Of a stretch of 64,000 bases of DNA, positions 43,785 to 52,149 are shown one piece after another. This DNA is from Methylibium sp965279545 (GTDB lineage: Bacteria; Pseudomonadota; Gammaproteobacteria; Burkholderiales; Burkholderiaceae_C). The notes beneath the pieces were generated by a model. The model was not told the DNA's origin. It was given only the letters and a program-made list of their open reading frames with translations, and made no database searches. Position 1 is the stretch's first letter, and the number at the start of each line of letters is the position of its first letter. The position numbers and the translations under genes are program-made. The stretch covers positions 2,976,001 to 3,040,000 of the forward strand of contig NZ_OZ257250.1 of NCBI RefSeq assembly GCF_965279545.1. Reading direction: 5' to 3'.

Positions 43785-44015
43785 ATGACGCTCGTCAGTT
43801 CAGGAAAGTCGGCCAAACCCCATGGGTGCTCGCCGGCACCTCACGCCGGGCCGGCCAACAGCATGGTCGAAACGGAAGCCAATGGCAGCCGCGACGGGAG
43901 CTGTTTCGACTCTTCCTGGGACTTGCGCACAGGCCTCGACGTGGCCGAGCTGAGCGAACTGCCCGTGAACCTTGCTGCCGCCGATGCAGCAACCCAGCCG
44001 CCGACTGAGTGCTGA
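43785..44015 (+). CDS. Small hypothetical protein
   Basis: A 76-residue reading frame with a good ribosome site (GGGAGAGTTCAC before ATG 43785). The polar C-terminal half (FDSSWDLRTGLDVAELSEL) looks like a short conserved helical motif, but no family was recognised. It stands alone between yacG and a convergent nudix gene. It may be genuine on the strength of the RBS. Confidence 0.5.
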   Translation: MTLVSSGKSAKPHGCSPAPHAGPANSMVETEANGSRDGSCFDSSWDLRTGLDVAELSELPVNLAAADAATQPPTEC

Positions 44016-44067
44016 GGGAGCTTCACCCGCCCGGACATCGGCGCTCGCTCGCACCAACGCGTACTGC

Positions 44068-44493
44068 CTATGCAGTGTGGGTTTTTCCCGAGAACTGCTG
44101 ATCCTGGGCCAGCCAGGTCAATACCGGCACGGTGCCGGGCAACACCGGGAACACTTCGACCGGCAGTTCCTGCCAACGCGCCGATTGCTGCTCACGCATC
44201 ACCAGGTCGCCGCTCCACGCATGCACCTTGCAGAAATGCAGCCTGACGCGGGCGTGCGGATACTCGACCAGTTCCACCTTCCACGGCTGCGCGGCACCGA
44301 TGCAGATGCCCAGTTCTTCGTGCAGCTCGCGGCGCAGCGCCTGCTCGACCGTCTCTCCGACCTCCAGCTTGCCGCCCGGGAACTCCCAGTAACCGGCGTA
44401 GACCTTGCCCTCGGGCCGCGAGGTCATCAGGAAGCGGCCTTGCGGGTCGAACAGGACCCCCACCGCCACATCGACCGGGGTGCGCTCGCTCAC
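44068..44493 (-). CDS. mutT: NUDIX hydrolase, MutT-type 8-oxo-dGTP diphosphatase
   Basis: A 141-residue nucleotide-pool sanitiser. The Nudix box (GGKLEVGETVEQALRRELHE followed by ELGI) is intact. GTG start 44493 overlaps the stop of the preceding ATPase gene (GTGA), giving coupled translation. Confidence 0.93.
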   Translation of the reverse strand: MSERTPVDVAVGVLFDPQGRFLMTSRPEGKVYAGYWEFPGGKLEVGETVEQALRRELHEELGICIGAAQPWKVELVEYPHARVRLHFCKVHAWSGDLVMREQQSARWQELPVEVFPVLPGTVPVLTWLAQDQQFSGKTHTA

Positions 44494-45401
44494 GCCTGCT
44501 CTCCCGTGCCGGCACCGCTGCGCCCGGCGTAGTCGCGCGCGAACTGCCATGCCACCCGACCCGAGCGGGAGCCTCGCTCGAGCGCCCAGACCAGGGCTTC
44601 GGGGCGCGCCGCGGCGATGGCCTCGGTGTCCACGCCAAAGGCGCTCAGCCATTGCGCGACGATCGCCAGGTACTCGCCCTGGCTGAACGGGTAGAAGCTG
44701 ATCCACAGCCCGAAGCGCTCGGAAAGGGAAATCTTCTCCTCCACCACTTCGCCCGGATGCACCTCGCCGTCCTCGGTGTGCTGGTAGCTGAGGTTCTCCT
44801 TCATGTACTCCGGCAGCAGGTGCCGCCGGTTGGAGGTCGCCACGATCAGCACGTTGTCGCTGGACTGCGCCACCGAGCCGTCGAGGATGGACTTCAGCGC
44901 CTTGTAACCGGGTTCGCCCTCATCGAAGCTGAGGTCGTCGCAGAACACCAGGAAGCGCTCGGCGCGGTCCGCCACCAGATCGACGATGTCGGGCAGGTCG
45001 ACCAGGTCGGCCTTGTCGACCTCGATCAGCCGCAAGCCGCGCGGCGCGAATTCGTTCAGGCAGGCCTTCACCAAGGACGACTTGCCGGTCCCGCGCGCAC
45101 CCGTCAGCAGCACGTTGTTCGCGGACCGCCCTGCGACGAACTGCTCGGTGTTGCGCACCAGGCGCTCCTTCTGGGGCTCGACCTCCTTCAGGCCGGACAG
45201 ACGGATCGGCGCCACATGACGAACCGGCTCGAGCCAGCCGCCCCCGAACACGGAGGCCCCGCGCCGGCGGTAGCGAAACGCGATGGACGCGGCCCAGTCG
45301 GGTGCATGCACGGCACGCGCGCCGGGCCCTGGCAGCAGGGTGTCGAGGCGGGACAGCACACGCTCGGCGTGCGCCATCAGGGACAGGAATTCTGGATTCA
45401 T
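44490..45401 (-). CDS. DUF815 AAA-type ATP-binding protein
   Basis: A 303-residue P-loop ATPase: Walker A LLTGARGTGKSSLVKA, Walker B RFLVFCDDLSFD, and sensor NVLIVATSNRRHLLPEYM. DUF815 proteins are widespread and uncharacterised. It is co-transcribed with the MutT-type gene. Confidence 0.92.
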   Translation of the reverse strand: MNPEFLSLMAHAERVLSRLDTLLPGPGARAVHAPDWAASIAFRYRRRGASVFGGGWLEPVRHVAPIRLSGLKEVEPQKERLVRNTEQFVAGRSANNVLLTGARGTGKSSLVKACLNEFAPRGLRLIEVDKADLVDLPDIVDLVADRAERFLVFCDDLSFDEGEPGYKALKSILDGSVAQSSDNVLIVATSNRRHLLPEYMKENLSYQHTEDGEVHPGEVVEEKISLSERFGLWISFYPFSQGEYLAIVAQWLSAFGVDTEAIAAARPEALVWALERGSRSGRVAWQFARDYAGRSGAGTGEQA

Positions 45402-45448
45402 GGCCGCCGAGTTTAGAGGGCCTGCCGCCCTCTTCGCGGCCGACCGGC

Positions 45449-46111
45449 TCAGCCGACGAGTTGGCGCAGGGCCGCGTCGAGATGCTCGCTCGGCAGGCGT
45501 TTGAAGCCGGAGCGCGCGTAACGCTGCAGCCGACCGAGGACGAAGCTCACCAGGACGGACGCCTGGGCCTGGGCATCGACGGTCGGCGTCTGTGAGCCGC
45601 TGGCCTCGGCGAGCGTGCGCAGGCTCTGGCGCAGCTGCGACTCGAAACGATCGAAGAACTGGTTCATCCGTGCGGTCAGGCGCTCGTTCTCGAACACCAG
45701 CGCGTCACCCGCCATCACGCGCGACATGCCCGGGTTCCGTTCGCCGAACTGCAGCAGCACCGTGAGCATCTTGTGCACCTGCTCGCGCGGATCGACGTCG
45801 CGCTCGGCGATCTGATTCACCAGCGTGAACACGCTGCTCTCGATGAACTCGATCAAGCCCTCGAACATCTGCGCCTTGCTGGCGAAATGCCGGTAGAGCG
45901 CGGCTTCGCTGACATCGAGCCTGGCCGCCAGCGCAGCGGTGGTGATGCGTTCGGCCCCCGGCTGTTCGAGCATCGCCGCCAGCGTCTGCAGGATCTGGAT
46001 GCGGCGCTCACCCGGCTTGGGGCGCTTGCGCACCGGCGCCGCACCGGCGACCGCCTCGGCAGGCGCGTCGACAGCGGGATCCAGCGGCTCGGGGGTCGGC
46101 GTGTCGGACAT
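45449..46111 (-). CDS. slmA: Nucleoid occlusion factor SlmA
   Basis: A 220-residue TetR-family DNA-binding protein that blocks FtsZ assembly over the nucleoid. The HTH (RITTAALAARLDVSEAALYR) is followed by HFASKAQMFEGLIEFIE, typical of SlmA. The N-terminal tail of about 25 residues is acidic/proline-rich. Position in the argB neighbourhood is usual. Confidence 0.93.
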   Translation of the reverse strand: MSDTPTPEPLDPAVDAPAEAVAGAAPVRKRPKPGERRIQILQTLAAMLEQPGAERITTAALAARLDVSEAALYRHFASKAQMFEGLIEFIESSVFTLVNQIAERDVDPREQVHKMLTVLLQFGERNPGMSRVMAGDALVFENERLTARMNQFFDRFESQLRQSLRTLAEASGSQTPTVDAQAQASVLVSFVLGRLQRYARSGFKRLPSEHLDAALRQLVG

Positions 46112-46115
46112 GCGC

Positions 46116-46796
46116 TCAGGCTGGCAGGAAGAGGGCTCTTAACTTCTGAAGCGAACGAATTCTTGCATACACATAGGCGGGCTTTCGACGCAAGCGCGCA
46201 CCTACTTCGGGTCCATGCGCATTGCGCCACAAATATCGCTGCATCCACACGCAGCGCAAGCCCACGGCCCGAGCGGCACGTTGGTGGGCCAGCGTGTCTT
46301 CGACCAGCACGCACTGCGTTGGCCGCAGTTGCAGCCGCGCCAGCACCACGCGGAACATGCGCGCATCGGGCTTGGGACGCAGCTGCCCGAACAGGCGCAT
46401 GCCTTCGATGCTGATGATCCCCTCGAAGCAATCCGCGAGATCGAGGGCCGTCAACACTCGCTTGGCGTAGTGGGCGGGCGCATTGGTCAGCACGAACTTG
46501 CGCCCGGGCAAGGCCCGCAGCGCGGCCCGATCCCGGGCATTGCCTCGCAAACGCTCCTCCAGGCCCGGCAGGCGGTGCGTGTGCTCCAGAAAGTGGGCAG
46601 CGCGGATGCCGTGATGCCGCTCCAGGCCGAGCAGCGTCGCGCCGAATCGGCGCCAGTAGTCGCGCCGCAGGAAATCGGCCCGCGCCGCACCGACCCGGAG
46701 CTCGCGCGCGATGTAGTCGTTCATCGCCTCGTCGAGCAAGCCGAAGGCGTGCGAGGCATCGTGCAGCGTGTTGTCGAGATCGAACAGCCACGTCAC
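46116..46796 (-). CDS. HAD-superfamily pyrimidine 5'-nucleotidase
   Basis: A 226-residue HAD hydrolase. Motif I WLFDLDNTLHDA gives the nucleophilic Asp, motif II FVLTNAP, motif III lysine in LRPKPDARMF, and motif IV VLVEDTLAHQ. It matches the bacterial pyrimidine 5'-nucleotidase subfamily. GTG 46796 is the start; the frame upstream is arginine-rich and not conserved. Confidence 0.9.
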   Translation of the reverse strand: MTWLFDLDNTLHDASHAFGLLDEAMNDYIARELRVGAARADFLRRDYWRRFGATLLGLERHHGIRAAHFLEHTHRLPGLEERLRGNARDRAALRALPGRKFVLTNAPAHYAKRVLTALDLADCFEGIISIEGMRLFGQLRPKPDARMFRVVLARLQLRPTQCVLVEDTLAHQRAARAVGLRCVWMQRYLWRNAHGPEVGARLRRKPAYVYARIRSLQKLRALFLPA

Positions 46797-46919
46797 GGAG
46801 CCGCCGCGCGCGCGGCGGCGCGGCGGCGCGGCCCGGCGGTGGGCCGGGTGTGTCCTGCCCACGGCTCAGCGAGGGCGGAGCATCGTCAGCGGACCAAGCG
46901 GCGTCCCCATGATCCGCTC

Positions 46920-47834
46920 TCAGTGCGAACGGATCATGGTGCCGTAGGCCTGATCGCTCAGGATCTCCAGCAGCATCGCGTGCGGCACCCGCCCGTCGAT
47001 GATGTGCACTGCGTTGACGCCGCTCTTGGCGGCGTCCAGCGCGCCGGCGATCTTCGGCAGCATGCCGCCGCTGATGGTGCCGTCGGCGAACAGCTCGTCG
47101 ATCTCGCGCGCACTGAGGTTGGTCAGCAGCTTGCCGGCCTTGTCGAGCACGCCCGGCGTGTTGGTCAGCAGCATCAGCTTCTCGGCCTGCAGCACGGTGG
47201 CCAGCTTGCTCGCCACCATGTCGGCGTTGATGTTGTAGCTCTCGTTGTGCTCGCCGAAGCCGATCGGGCTGATCACCGGGATGAACTGGTCGTCCTGCAA
47301 CGCCTTGACGACCGCCGGGTCGATGGCCGTGATCTCGCCGACCTGGCCGACGTCGTGCTCGATGCTGGGATCGTCCTTGTCGACCATCTTCAGCTTGCGC
47401 GCCCGGATCATGCCGCCATCGCGGCCGGTCAGACCGACCGCCTTGCCGCCCACCGCGTTGATCAGGCCGACGATGTCCTGCTGCACCTCACCGCCGAGCA
47501 CCCACTCGACGACCTCCATCGTCTCCTCGTCGGTCACGCGCATGCCCTGGATGAAGGTGCCCTTCTTGCCCAGACGGGAGAGCGCCTCGTCGATCTGCGG
47601 CCCGCCGCCATGGACCACGACCGGGTTCATGCCCACCAGCTTGAGCAGCACGATGTCCTCGGCGAAGTCCTGCTGCAGCGCCGGGTCGGTCATCGCGTTG
47701 CCGCCGTACTTGATGACCAGCGTCTTGCCGTGGAACTTGCGGATGTAGGGCAGCGCCTGGGCCAGGATCTCGGCCTTGTCGCGCGGCGAGATGGTCAGCG
47801 GGTCGGACGCAGCAGCGGGAGCGTGGGGGGCCAT
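46920..47834 (-). CDS. argB: Acetylglutamate kinase
   Basis: A 304-residue enzyme for the second step of arginine synthesis. Motifs include VIKYGGNAM, VVVHGGGPQID, and LLTNTPGVLD. GGAGAACCCGCC precedes ATG 47834. The N-terminal 15 residues are an alanine-rich extension. Confidence 0.97.
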   Translation of the reverse strand: MAPHAPAAASDPLTISPRDKAEILAQALPYIRKFHGKTLVIKYGGNAMTDPALQQDFAEDIVLLKLVGMNPVVVHGGGPQIDEALSRLGKKGTFIQGMRVTDEETMEVVEWVLGGEVQQDIVGLINAVGGKAVGLTGRDGGMIRARKLKMVDKDDPSIEHDVGQVGEITAIDPAVVKALQDDQFIPVISPIGFGEHNESYNINADMVASKLATVLQAEKLMLLTNTPGVLDKAGKLLTNLSAREIDELFADGTISGGMLPKIAGALDAAKSGVNAVHIIDGRVPHAMLLEILSDQAYGTMIRSH

Positions 47835-48090
47835 GGCGGGTTCTCCGGACTCAGAGGCGATCGGGCCGCATTCTAGGGTTCGCCCCAGTCTGACATCGGT
47901 GCGGGCGGGTACGGGCGGAACTTTTCGCACCGTCGCCCGCCTGGTCTGGCGCATACTTTTGCTCCAATGCGCCGTACCACCCGGCGCAGCCCTCGCGCAT
48001 GACACCGGAGCGCCGCACGGTCGGTGGTTTCTCGATCGCCCCCCGGCGGATCGTCGTCGTCGCCGCACCGAAGACCAAGGAGTGATCGAC

Positions 48091-48372
48091 ATGGAGCACC
48101 GCCTGAGCGCCCTGATGCTCGCCGCGACCGCCATGCTGGCGCACGCCCAGACCACGACCGACGGCGAGGTGCGCAAGGTCGATGCCGCGCAGAAGAAGAT
48201 CACGCTCAAGCACGGCGAGATCAAGAACCTCGACATACCCCCGATGAGTATGGTGTTCCAGGTCAGCGACCCGGCGCTGCTGGCCAAGGTGAAGGCCGGC
48301 GACAAGGTGCGCTTCACGGCAGACAAGATCAACGGCGCTTACACGGTGACGTCGATCGAAGTCGCCAGGTGA
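48091..48372 (+). CDS. CusF-like periplasmic copper-binding protein
   Basis: A 93-residue protein with a signal peptide (SALMLAATAMLAHA) and an OB-fold: GEVRKVDAAQKKITLKHGEI, IPPMSMVFQV, KVRFTADKING. The MxM pair and a histidine match the Cu(I)/Ag(I) site of CusF, but the tryptophan that caps copper in E. coli CusF is replaced by Ile. It is followed by a metal efflux gene. Confidence 0.85.
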   Translation: MEHRLSALMLAATAMLAHAQTTTDGEVRKVDAAQKKITLKHGEIKNLDIPPMSMVFQVSDPALLAKVKAGDKVRFTADKINGAYTVTSIEVAR

Positions 48373-48450
48373 CATCGACCGTGCCGCACCGCCCGGGACC
48401 GTGAGCCCATCGGCCGTGCGGTCCGGCCGCGGGCGGATAAGCTAACGCCC

Positions 48451-49479
48451 ATGCACACCCACGACCTCAGCCCTTGGCAGCACCGCCACGACTATGCCGC
48501 CGACCGCGGCGCCGCTGAACGGCGCACGCGCTGGGTGATCGCGATCACGCTCGCGATGATGGTGGCCGAGATCGCTGCCGGCTGGTGGTGGCATTCGATG
48601 GCGCTGCTGGCCGACGGCTGGCACATGGGCACGCATGCGGCAGCCATCGGCGTGGCCGCGCTGAGCTACGCACTGGCGCGGCGCTGGGCCGGCGATGCCC
48701 GCTTCTCGCTCGGCCCCTGGAAGGTCGAGGTGCTGGGCGCCTACACGAGCGCGGTGCTGCTCGGCGTGGTGGCGATCGGCATCGCGCTCGAGTCGGGCCT
48801 GCGCTTGTGGGCGCCGGAGCCGGTGTCCTACGACGAATCCCTCGTCGTTGCCGTGATCGGGCTGCTGGTCAATGCCGCGTGCGCAAGACTGCTGCATGGC
48901 GGGCATGCGCACCCTCACGGCGGACACGACCACGACCACGATCACCACCACGATGGGCATGCCGCCCACCACGGCGAGCACGCGCACGCCCGTCAGGATG
49001 AACACGAACACGGCAAGGACCTGAACCTGCGGGCCGCCTACCTGCACGTGCTGGCCGACGCCGCCACGTCCGTGCTGGCGATCGGCGCGCTGCTGACCGG
49101 CAAGCTCGCCGGCTGGACCTGGATGGACCCGCTGGTCGGGCTGCTGGGGGCGGCGCTGATCGCGGCCTGGTCTCTCGGACTGCTGCGCCAGACCGCGAAG
49201 ATCCTGCTCGACCGCGAGATGGACGACCCGCTCGCCGGCCAGGTGCGCGAGCGGCTGGAATCGGACGGCGACGCCCGCGTGGCCGACCTGCACCTGTGGC
49301 GCGTCGGCGATGCGCGCTTCGCCTGCCAGGCGACGCTGGTGGCCGACGAGCCCCTGGCGGCCGACCACTACCGCGCCCGACTGCAGGGATTGCCGAGCCT
49401 GGCGCATGTGTCGATCGAGATCAACCGCTGCCGCGGCGCTCGGGCGGCGCAGCCGCCGAGCGCCGGTCACGCGCACTGA
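48451..49479 (+). CDS. dmeF: Cation diffusion facilitator, DmeF-like Co/Ni exporter
   Basis: A 342-residue CDF transporter with six transmembrane segments. HSMALLADGWHMGTHAAAIG and HVLADAATSVLAIGAL carry the metal-site His/Asp pairs. A His-rich cytoplasmic loop (GGHDHDHDHHHDGHAAHHG) lies between helices IV and V. The N-terminus (HDLSPWQHRHDYA) is typical of the DmeF group that exports cobalt and nickel. It balances the nickel permease of the hydrogenase cluster. Confidence 0.88.
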   Translation: MHTHDLSPWQHRHDYAADRGAAERRTRWVIAITLAMMVAEIAAGWWWHSMALLADGWHMGTHAAAIGVAALSYALARRWAGDARFSLGPWKVEVLGAYTSAVLLGVVAIGIALESGLRLWAPEPVSYDESLVVAVIGLLVNAACARLLHGGHAHPHGGHDHDHDHHHDGHAAHHGEHAHARQDEHEHGKDLNLRAAYLHVLADAATSVLAIGALLTGKLAGWTWMDPLVGLLGAALIAAWSLGLLRQTAKILLDREMDDPLAGQVRERLESDGDARVADLHLWRVGDARFACQATLVADEPLAADHYRARLQGLPSLAHVSIEINRCRGARAAQPPSAGHAH

Positions 49480-49652
49480 GCAGCACCCGCGTCGCTCGCT
49501 TGCGGCATGTCTTCGTCGGCCCGATCGTCGGCGTGTGCCGCGCCCGGTACTTTCTCGGCGTTTTAGGCTGCGGCTCCTAGGGAGTGCTCCTATAGTGATC
49601 AGGGCGCTTGCTTCACGGGGAGCGCTGCAACGCACTCTCGAGGAAGACAAGC

Positions 49653-50198
49653 ATGGTCAAGAAGCTGCAGAAACTCGCCGACAAGATGAGCACCTCCGGC
49701 GCACCCTCGATGGCTCACCTGTTCGACAACCAGTTCGCGAACTCGGTGAAGGACTCCGCCCAGCAGATCTGGCAGGCCGGTCTCGGCGCGTTCGCCAAGG
49801 CGCAGGGCGAAGGCAGCAAGGTGTTCGAGACACTGGTCAAGGAAGGCGTCTCGATCCAGCGCAAAACCCAGGCCGCGGCCGAGGAGAAACTCGGCGAGGT
49901 GAGCAGCAAGATGACACGACTGTCCGACGACGTGCAGACCCGGGCAGGTCAGCAGTGGGACAAGCTCGAGTCGATCTTCGAGGACCGCGTCGCCAAGGCG
50001 CTGGGCAAGCTCGGCGTGCCGTCGGGCAAGGACCTCGACACGCTGATCAAACGCGTCGACGCGCTGAGCGCCCAGGTGGCCAAACTGTCGAAGGCACCGG
50101 CCCGCAAGAAGGCCGCGCCGGCGAAGACCGCTGCCAAGGCCTCCGCTCTCCGTGGGACGACCACCACGCGAGCCGCTCCGCGCAAGCGAGCCGCCTGA
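49653..50198 (+). CDS. Phasin-like PHA granule-associated protein
   Basis: A 181-residue amphipathic helical protein: SVKDSAQQIWQAGLGAFAKA matches the poly(hydroxyalkanoate) granule-associated family, followed by a coiled-coil region and a Lys/Ala/Pro-rich tail (APARKKAAPAKTAAK) that could bind DNA. It covers intracellular PHB granules. The GAGGAAGACAAGC leader supports ATG 49653. Confidence 0.9.
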   Translation: MVKKLQKLADKMSTSGAPSMAHLFDNQFANSVKDSAQQIWQAGLGAFAKAQGEGSKVFETLVKEGVSIQRKTQAAAEEKLGEVSSKMTRLSDDVQTRAGQQWDKLESIFEDRVAKALGKLGVPSGKDLDTLIKRVDALSAQVAKLSKAPARKKAAPAKTAAKASALRGTTTTRAAPRKRAA

Positions 50199-50219
50199 TG
50201 CAGTGATAGGGAGACGCCG

Positions 50220-50702
50220 TCAGGGGTGGAACTGCCCCGGCAGCACCCACAGCAGCAACGCCGTCACCGTGAGGTAGCGCGCGAACTTGCCAACGGCCAT
50301 GTAGAGCACGCAGGGCCAGAACGGCAGCCGCAGCCAGCCGGCCACCGCGCACAGCGGATCGCCGACCACCGGCAACCAGCTGAGCAGACAGGCCTTGGGG
50401 CCGAAGCGCTCGAGCCACTTCAGCACGCGCGCTTCGGCCGGCTTGTGCTTCACGCGCTCGTAGGCGCGTTCGGCGCCATAGCCCATCCACCATGTCAACG
50501 CGCCGCCCAGCGTGTTGCCGACCGATGCCACCAGCACGGCCGGCCAGAACAGCTGCGGGTCGAGCTTCACCAGGCCGAACACCGCCGGCTCCGAACCGAA
50601 AGGCAGCAGCGTCGCCGAAATGAAGGCAACGACGAACACCGTGCTCAGGCCGAACTTCGGCAGCGCCAGCAGCGAGAGCAGTGATTCGAGCCACGTTTCC
50701 AT
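50220..50702 (-). CDS. yqaA: YqaA/DedA-family membrane protein
   Basis: A 160-residue inner membrane protein with four or five hydrophobic segments and the family's GNTLGGALTWWMGYGAE and LLSWLPVVGDPLCAVAGWLR motifs. Members of the broader SNARE-associated/DedA group are thought to be lipid carriers or scramblases. ATG 50702 begins the conserved part. It is divergent from dusB. Confidence 0.88.
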   Translation of the reverse strand: METWLESLLSLLALPKFGLSTVFVVAFISATLLPFGSEPAVFGLVKLDPQLFWPAVLVASVGNTLGGALTWWMGYGAERAYERVKHKPAEARVLKWLERFGPKACLLSWLPVVGDPLCAVAGWLRLPFWPCVLYMAVGKFARYLTVTALLLWVLPGQFHP

Positions 50703-50808
50703 CGACCGGGATTGTCGATGCAGCGCAGCATGCCGCGCCGCCGGCGATTGAAAATCGGCCCGGGTCGGACCGCTATACTCTGCCCTCTTTTTAAGCACAC
50801 CGCCTTCC

Positions 50809-51855
50809 GTGTCCCCCCTGCGCATCGGCTCGATCGAGCTTCCGAACCGGCTGTTCGCGGCGCCGATGGCGGGCGTCACCGACCGGCCGTTTCGGCAGCT
50901 GTGCAAGCGTCTCGGCGCCGGCTACGCGGTCAGCGAGATGGTCACCTCGCGCAAGGACCTCTGGCACAGCCTGAAGACCTCGCGCCGCGCCAACCACGAA
51001 GGCGAGGTCGCGCCGATCGCGGTGCAGATCGCCGGCACCGAGCCGCTGATGATGGCCGAGGCCGCCGCCTACAACATCGACCGCGGCGCGCAGGTGATCG
51101 ACATCAACATGGGCTGCCCAGCCAAGAAGGTGTGCAATGTGTGGGCCGGCTCGGCACTGATGCGTGACGAGTCGCTGGCGCTGCGCATCGTCGAGGCCGT
51201 GGTCACCGCCTGCGCACCGCACGGTGTGCCGGTGACGCTGAAGATGCGCACCGGCTGGAGCGCGCAGGATCGCAACGCGGTCGCGCTGGCGCGCGGCGCC
51301 GAAGCGCTGGGCGTCGCGATGCTCACGGTGCATGGCCGCACCCGCGAGCAGGGCTACGGCGGCCGGGCCGAGTACGACACGGTTGCGGCGGTGAAGGCGG
51401 CCGTGCGCGTGCCGGTCGTTGCCAACGGCGACATCGACAGCCCGCGCAAGGCGCGCGAGGTGTTCGCCGCGACCGGGGCCGACGCGGTGATGATCGGCCG
51501 CGCCGCGCAAGGGCGGCCGTGGATCTTCCGCGAGATCGCGCACTTCCTCGCCACCGGCACGCAGCTTCCCGCGCCGAAGACGGCACAGGCGAAAGCGTGG
51601 CTGATCGAACACCTGCACGATCACTACGGGCTCTACGGCGAATACGCCGGCGTGCGCACCGCGCGCAAGCACATCGGCTGGGCAGTGCACACCCTGCCAG
51701 GCGGCGCGCTGTTCCGCGCCCGCATGAACACGCTGGAGAGCTGCGAGGCGCAACTCGCCGCCGTCGGCGATTTCTTCGATGCGCTCGGCATCGGGCACGA
51801 GCGGCTCCCGCAAGCGCAAGCCCTCGAGCCCTCCTTCGAACAAGAGGCCGCATGA
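50809..51855 (+). CDS. dusB: tRNA-dihydrouridine synthase B
   Basis: A 348-residue FMN enzyme that reduces uridines in tRNA. Motifs APMAGVTDRPFRQLC, INMGCPAKKVC (catalytic Cys), LTVHGRTREQGY and ANGDIDSP are intact. GTG start 50809. A TATACT hexamer at 50774-50779 may be its -10. It is coupled to fis (ATGA), the classic dusB-fis operon. Confidence 0.96.
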   Translation: MSPLRIGSIELPNRLFAAPMAGVTDRPFRQLCKRLGAGYAVSEMVTSRKDLWHSLKTSRRANHEGEVAPIAVQIAGTEPLMMAEAAAYNIDRGAQVIDINMGCPAKKVCNVWAGSALMRDESLALRIVEAVVTACAPHGVPVTLKMRTGWSAQDRNAVALARGAEALGVAMLTVHGRTREQGYGGRAEYDTVAAVKAAVRVPVVANGDIDSPRKAREVFAATGADAVMIGRAAQGRPWIFREIAHFLATGTQLPAPKTAQAKAWLIEHLHDHYGLYGEYAGVRTARKHIGWAVHTLPGGALFRARMNTLESCEAQLAAVGDFFDALGIGHERLPQAQALEPSFEQEAA

Positions 51856-52091
51856 CCAAGAAGCACATCGACGCGTGCATTCGAGAGAGCCTCGATGCCT
51901 ACTTCAAGGACCTGCGCGGCGCCGAGCCGCGCAACATCTACGACATGGTCCTGCAGGTCGTCGAGAAGCCGATGCTCGACGTGGTGATGCAGCACGCCGA
52001 GGGCAACCAGTCGCGCGCCGCCGAGTGGCTGGGCATCAACCGCAACACGTTGCGGCGCAAACTGCTCGAACACAAGCTCATCAAACCCTGA
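51852..52091 (+). CDS. fis: DNA-binding protein Fis
   Basis: A 79-residue nucleoid protein. The C-terminal HTH (GNQSRAAEWLGINRNTLRRK) is typical of Fis, and the N-terminal beta-hairpin region is shorter than in E. coli (98 residues), as in other betaproteobacteria. ATGA overlap with dusB. Confidence 0.95.
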   Translation: MTKKHIDACIRESLDAYFKDLRGAEPRNIYDMVLQVVEKPMLDVVMQHAEGNQSRAAEWLGINRNTLRRKLLEHKLIKP

Positions 52092-52149
52092 CCGTCGGGC
52101 GGTCCGCCGCCGCACGGCCTCTCGCCGCCCCTTGAATCCCACGACCCCC

